Below, piece by piece: positions 6,844 to 9,465 of a DNA stretch of 9,465 nucleotides (within the stretch, counting starts at the first letter, position 1; every line of letters begins with the position of its first letter). Origin of the DNA: Clostridia bacterium (GTDB lineage: Bacteria; Bacillota; Clostridia; HGM11514). The notes beneath the pieces were generated by a model. It saw nothing but the letters and a program-made list of their open reading frames with translations, was not told the DNA's origin and did no database searches. Location: assembly GCA_900757255.1 (NCBI GenBank), contig CAAENE010000371.1:1-9465 (forward strand). The letters run 5' to 3'. The translations under genes were made by a program, and so were the position numbers.

Positions 6844-7024
6844 TCAAATCCCTCTTTTCATAAGTTGAATAAACGAATGCCCTATTGAAGAACGACCCGC
6901 CGCTCTCCATGCGGCGCCCGCATTAGGCTCAAAAACGGCGCGCCGCCGATAACGCTTCCCACCAAAACCGCATCCATTGCCAAAACCACAGTTTCTGCCA
7001 AAACCGCCTCCTCCGGCGAAAAGC
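6844..7024 (-). other. GC-rich comEC-holA gap with uncertain small reading frames
   Basis: This 181-base gap is clearly richer in G and C than the rest of the window, and no terminator separates comEC from holA. Two minus-strand frames are open through it. One (6844-7044, 66 codons) encodes a Gly/Cys-rich run with GFGRNC, GFGNGC and GFGGKR, then RYRRR, and stops exactly where holA starts (TGA then TTG). It has no ATG, GTG or TTG except an ATG six codons from the end. The other (6882-7001) would give 39 residues from TTG 7001, with GGAGG 5 bases upstream, rich in V, L and A. Short palindromes also occur, such as CGGCGCGCCG at 6936-6945. I cannot say whether either is a gene. A decayed Gly-rich gene or simple GC-rich DNA with few stops are both possible. 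Confidence 0.35.
6953..7006 (-). repeat. Three tandem imperfect 18-base repeats
   Basis: Read on the minus strand, units at 7006-6989, 6988-6971 and 6970-6953 share the core GGTTTTGG at the same phase: CGGTTTTGGCAGAAACTG, TGGTTTTGGCAATGGATG and CGGTTTTGGTGGGAAGCG. Because the period is a multiple of three, each unit encodes one hexapeptide in every frame, GFGxxC-like in one and VLAxxx-like in another. Confidence 0.8.
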
Positions 7025-9277
7025 CTATCGTTTTCTTTCCTGATTCACCGCAGCAATTTTATCGCGGCGTACCTTAACGGTGACCGTCCCGCTCTCTTGA
7101 ACGGAGAGGAAATCAGTGGTGGGGACGGACGCCCGGAATTGTTCCATACATTTTAGCTTTTCTTCATGAGGCGCCAGAATCAAGGCGACCGTTGCACCGC
7201 GTACATTCTGCAAATCATCAGCGGTGACGGTCTGCGCCTTATAAACATCAGACTGCTCCAAATGCTCCCGCATACGGTTTTCCCCGCCGTAACGCAGATT
7301 ACTGTCAGCAATAAAGGTCACCTCCTGAAGACGGAACAGAACGCTGTCAATGCTGGTATAGAGCAGAGAAGAGCTTTTATTAAGCCATATTTCCCGGCTG
7401 CCGGCATCGTTCAGAGGAATTCCGGAACGCTCGAGCTGATTTATAAATTCTTCCTGCAATTCCTGCGGCGGCAGCAAAACAGAGTCAATTTGAATATCAT
7501 TTTTGATATCGGCCAGGATACGTGCGGTGTACGGATCCTGATTCGCCGGAATAAAATAATCCACTTGGTCGATCCCGGCTTTAGCAAGATTGCTTACAAG
7601 GCAGTTGACGCTGTAGTCAAAATTCCCATCATCAATCGAATCATTGTATCCGCAGATCAGGGCATTTTTCCCGAATGCACTTTGTACCAGGGTGGTGTCA
7701 AAGGCGCTGCCCGACATAAAGTATATCTTATCCATAAAGCTTTCGGATATAGTATAATACAAAAATCCGCTGGTGGCAAATGCAAAAATCAGCACAGCAA
7801 CCTTCCACTTTTTGCTGGTAAGGAACTGATAAAGAAGATAAATCAGGGCAAAATAGAAAAGGAATTCGATAGGTCCGGGACTTTTGAGGGTAAGGATGGT
7901 CTGTTCTGCAGCGGTTAATAGCTTTAAAATCCAGACAATAGCCTCGATTAAAAAATTAGCGATAAATCCTAAAAACGCAGCAGCGGGTGCAAATATTAAA
8001 GAGATGATCAGCATACAGAAGCCGACGAACATCAGCAGGGTAAAAATAGGGATGATAATGATATTGGTAAAGGGCGATATGAGAGAAAAACGGTTGAAGA
8101 AATAGACCAGTACCGGGAAAATAATGATACTGGAGGAAATAGACAAGGCAAAATTCGCTTTCGCAAATTTTGGAATACTATCTCCAAAAGAGTGTTCTAT
8201 CGGTTTATAGAACAGACTAATGCCAAGCATTGCGCCGAAGGAGAGCAGGAAAGAGGCGTCATAGATGGCAAACGGGTTAACAGCAATGATGATAACAGCT
8301 GCAATGGAGAGGGAGGAGAGAGGGCCATTTTCTTCAAAAAACAGCTGAGAAATAATAAGCAGAATGCTCATAATAACAGCCCTGACGACCGAAACGGCAA
8401 AATTCATAACAAACATAAAGGCAAGAAGGGAGAGGATAGAAAGAATTTTAATAACCGGCCTGGGCAGTCTGAGACGCTTTAAAAAGAAGGTGAGAAAAAG
8501 GAGCAAAATCCCGACATGCAGTCCGGATACTGCTAAAATATGAGACGTGCCGCTGTTATTGAACAAATCTTGTTGATAGCTGTCAAGAAGAGATTTGTCC
8601 CCGGCGATCATGGCGGCCAATATACCGCGGTTATCAGGGTCGACATTTTCACTGATGATTTCAGTCATTTTTTCCCGAACAAGCTGCGGCCATTTTCCAA
8701 TGGTGAACTTTTCTTTATCGATAAAAGTAACCTTATCATAAGCTGCTGTAATTTCAAAAGCGATATTTTTTGATTTATTGTACCGCTCCGCGTCAAATCC
8801 GCCCTGCGGTACCAGCGAGTTGATATGGGTGAGCGTACCGTCGATCCGGAGATTGTCACCGGTTTGAAAAGGCATGTTCGGACGCAGTACAGTCAATTTG
8901 GTGTATTTGCCGACGCCGCTCAGCTTGCCGTTTCCGTTGATTTGCTTGTTTTCGATGATATATTGCGCAGAACTGACAGAGTGATATTTCACTTCGGATA
9001 CAGTGCCATATAAAGTAACATCGTTTCCCTCATAGCGCTGAAGGTTGTCCATAGCAGTGGCATAAAGGTGCATATTTCCCGCACCCGCAATGATAAATAG
9101 CAGAACATAAACCATTGTTAATTCCTTATTACACAGAAAAAAGCGTACTGCAGCAATGGCAGCCACCGCAGCACAAAGCCCGATCAAGACCGGCAGCGGA
9201 AGATTGTCACTTAAAAAAGTAGAAACGATAAATGCAATAGAGAAGAAAAATACTTTTGAACCCACAGCATCCCCCAT
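7025..9277 (-). CDS. comEC: ComEC/Rec2 competence DNA channel with degenerate C-terminal domain
   Basis: ComEC is the membrane channel that carries single-stranded DNA into the cytoplasm during natural transformation. This 750-residue protein has the expected order. Two or three N-terminal membrane segments (about 8-66) precede an OB-like extracellular domain (about 75-185, with GGFDAERY at 159-166). The competence domain then carries HILAVSGLHVG (246-256), SVVRAVIM (296-303) and DASFLLSFGAMLGI (340-353) among many membrane helices up to about 510. The C-terminal region (517-750) is placed where other ComEC proteins carry a metallo-beta-lactamase-like domain, but its metal signature is missing: MSGSAFD (521-527) replaces DVGQGD, ICGYND (541-546) replaces LIDTG, and FIPANQD (575-581) replaces THxHxDH. 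ATG 9277 has no ribosome site; GTG 9265, with GGGGG 5 bases upstream, is an equally good start. The frame is intact. Confidence 0.93.
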   Translation of the reverse strand: MGDAVGSKVFFFSIAFIVSTFLSDNLPLPVLIGLCAAVAAIAAVRFFLCNKELTMVYVLLFIIAGAGNMHLYATAMDNLQRYEGNDVTLYGTVSEVKYHSVSSAQYIIENKQINGNGKLSGVGKYTKLTVLRPNMPFQTGDNLRIDGTLTHINSLVPQGGFDAERYNKSKNIAFEITAAYDKVTFIDKEKFTIGKWPQLVREKMTEIISENVDPDNRGILAAMIAGDKSLLDSYQQDLFNNSGTSHILAVSGLHVGILLLFLTFFLKRLRLPRPVIKILSILSLLAFMFVMNFAVSVVRAVIMSILLIISQLFFEENGPLSSLSIAAVIIIAVNPFAIYDASFLLSFGAMLGISLFYKPIEHSFGDSIPKFAKANFALSISSSIIIFPVLVYFFNRFSLISPFTNIIIIPIFTLLMFVGFCMLIISLIFAPAAAFLGFIANFLIEAIVWILKLLTAAEQTILTLKSPGPIEFLFYFALIYLLYQFLTSKKWKVAVLIFAFATSGFLYYTISESFMDKIYFMSGSAFDTTLVQSAFGKNALICGYNDSIDDGNFDYSVNCLVSNLAKAGIDQVDYFIPANQDPYTARILADIKNDIQIDSVLLPPQELQEEFINQLERSGIPLNDAGSREIWLNKSSSLLYTSIDSVLFRLQEVTFIADSNLRYGGENRMREHLEQSDVYKAQTVTADDLQNVRGATVALILAPHEEKLKCMEQFRASVPTTDFLSVQESGTVTVKVRRDKIAAVNQERKR

Positions 9278-9284
9278 AAAAAGA

Positions 9285-9313
9285 TTGAAAATAAAGTTTT
9301 TTTATTATATAAT
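9285..9313 (+). promoter_or_regulatory. Sigma-A-type promoter for the gene beyond the right edge
   Basis: TTGAAA (9285-9290), a 17-base spacer and TATAAT (9308-9313) form a near-consensus promoter. Its -10 is the left arm of the inverted repeat at 9308-9333, so a protein bound there would block it. The predicted transcript starts near 9320, leaving a leader of about 140 bases before ATG 9462. Confidence 0.65.
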
Positions 9314-9333
9314 AACTGTAAACAGTTATTATA
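9308..9333. repeat. Perfect inverted repeat, likely operator, with TATAAT in each arm
   Basis: TATAATAACTG (9308-9318) is repeated inverted at 9323-9333 around the spacer TAAA. Each arm begins with a -10-like hexamer on the strand that reads away toward a neighbouring gene, and the core ACTGT-AA-ACAGT has the look of a dimeric repressor site. No T-run and a low GC stem make a terminator unlikely. Confidence 0.7.
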
Positions 9334-9355
9334 CGTGAACGAATGCGCGTGCGAA
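9328..9355 (-). promoter_or_regulatory. Candidate promoter for comEC
   Basis: On the minus strand TTCGCA (9355-9350), a 16-base spacer and TATAAT (9333-9328) give a 4/6 plus 6/6 match. It is weaker than its plus-strand counterpart because of the -35. Transcription would begin near 9321 and reach the comEC start after about 45-55 bases. Confidence 0.45.
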
Positions 9356-9461
9356 CATTTCCGCGCTACGCTTGGAAAACGCATATGCGCAATTATACCA
9401 TAACAATAGAAAACTGGTTATCATTACTTAAATAATACAATAGAAAAGCTGGAGGCGCAAG

Positions 9462-9465
9462 ATGA
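9462..9465 (+). CDS. Start of a gene that runs off the right edge
   Basis: ATG 9462 is preceded by GGAGG at 9451-9455 with 6 bases between, a strong ribosome site, and by the plus-strand promoter at 9285-9313. Only the first codon and one base are visible, so the product is unknown. It is transcribed divergently from comEC. An 11-base direct repeat, ACAATAGAAAA (9403-9413 and 9437-9447), lies in its leader. Confidence 0.55.

Noticed and set aside
6898..6945. GC-rich stems (CGCCGC/GCGGCG and CGGCGCGCCG) as a comEC terminator
   Set aside because: Neither is followed by a T-run on the minus strand, so intrinsic termination there is not supported.
7166..7918. A 250-codon plus-strand open frame inside comEC
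   Set aside because: It is antisense to an intact, well-supported gene, has no recognisable motifs and no ribosome site.
9436..9441. TACAAT as a -10 close to the right-edge gene
   Set aside because: No -35-like hexamer occurs at 16-18 bases upstream, whereas the promoter at 9285-9313 is near consensus.
1..9465. CRISPR arrays, insertion sequences, tRNA or rRNA genes, phage modules
   Set aside because: I saw no regularly spaced repeats, transposase-like frames, cloverleaf genes or structural phage genes in the window.

Overview
This window looks like chromosomal DNA from an endospore-forming, Gram-positive member of the Clostridia, possibly from the Ruminococcaceae/Oscillospiraceae side. That placement is inference. 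It rests on the strong AGGAGG-type ribosome binding sites, a CotF-type spore-coat gene pair, a meso-diaminopimelate dehydrogenase, a UgtP/MGDG-synthase-like glycosyltransferase and the comEC-holA neighbourhood known from Firmicutes. Nothing marks a phage, insertion sequence, CRISPR array or RNA gene. Most of the window is core chromosome with one accessory-looking sporulation segment.

Layout. Bases 1-158 are AT-rich leader DNA with two small inverted repeats, followed by a 63-residue ribbon-helix-helix regulator on the plus strand. A strong hairpin at 501-534 ends transcription arriving from either side. Next is a minus-strand pair: a processive diacylglycerol glycosyltransferase-like gene (1710-2816), which starts at a TTG codon and has a good sigma-A-type promoter, overlapping the start of cca, the tRNA CCA-adding enzyme (598-1716). 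Divergent from them on the plus strand are an unrecognised acidic protein (2947-4152), a 61-residue coat-associated protein and an 89-residue CotF-type coat protein. A second two-way terminator at 4694-4719 closes this group.

The remainder is on the minus strand. comEC (7025-9277) encodes the DNA-uptake channel, holA (5851-6843) the clamp-loader delta subunit, and ddh (4736-5716) diaminopimelate dehydrogenase, which has its own TTGAAA-17-TATAAT promoter. The 181-base comEC-holA gap is unusually GC-rich and carries three tandem 18-base repeats. To the right of comEC a perfect 11-base inverted repeat holds TATAAT in both arms, so it probably serves both comEC and a plus-strand gene whose ATG is at 9462.

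How the genes fit together. cca and holA are housekeeping genes for tRNA maturation and replication. The glycosyltransferase and ddh contribute to the envelope: glycolipid, and the meso-diaminopimelate used in peptidoglycan and lysine synthesis. The coat pair and perhaps the acidic protein belong to sporulation. The points most worth a second look are a ComEC whose C-terminal metallo-beta-lactamase-like domain has lost its metal-binding signature, the acidic two-domain protein beside the coat genes, the mirrored promoter palindrome, and the repeat-bearing gap between comEC and holA. I did not find a clearly new multi-gene system.
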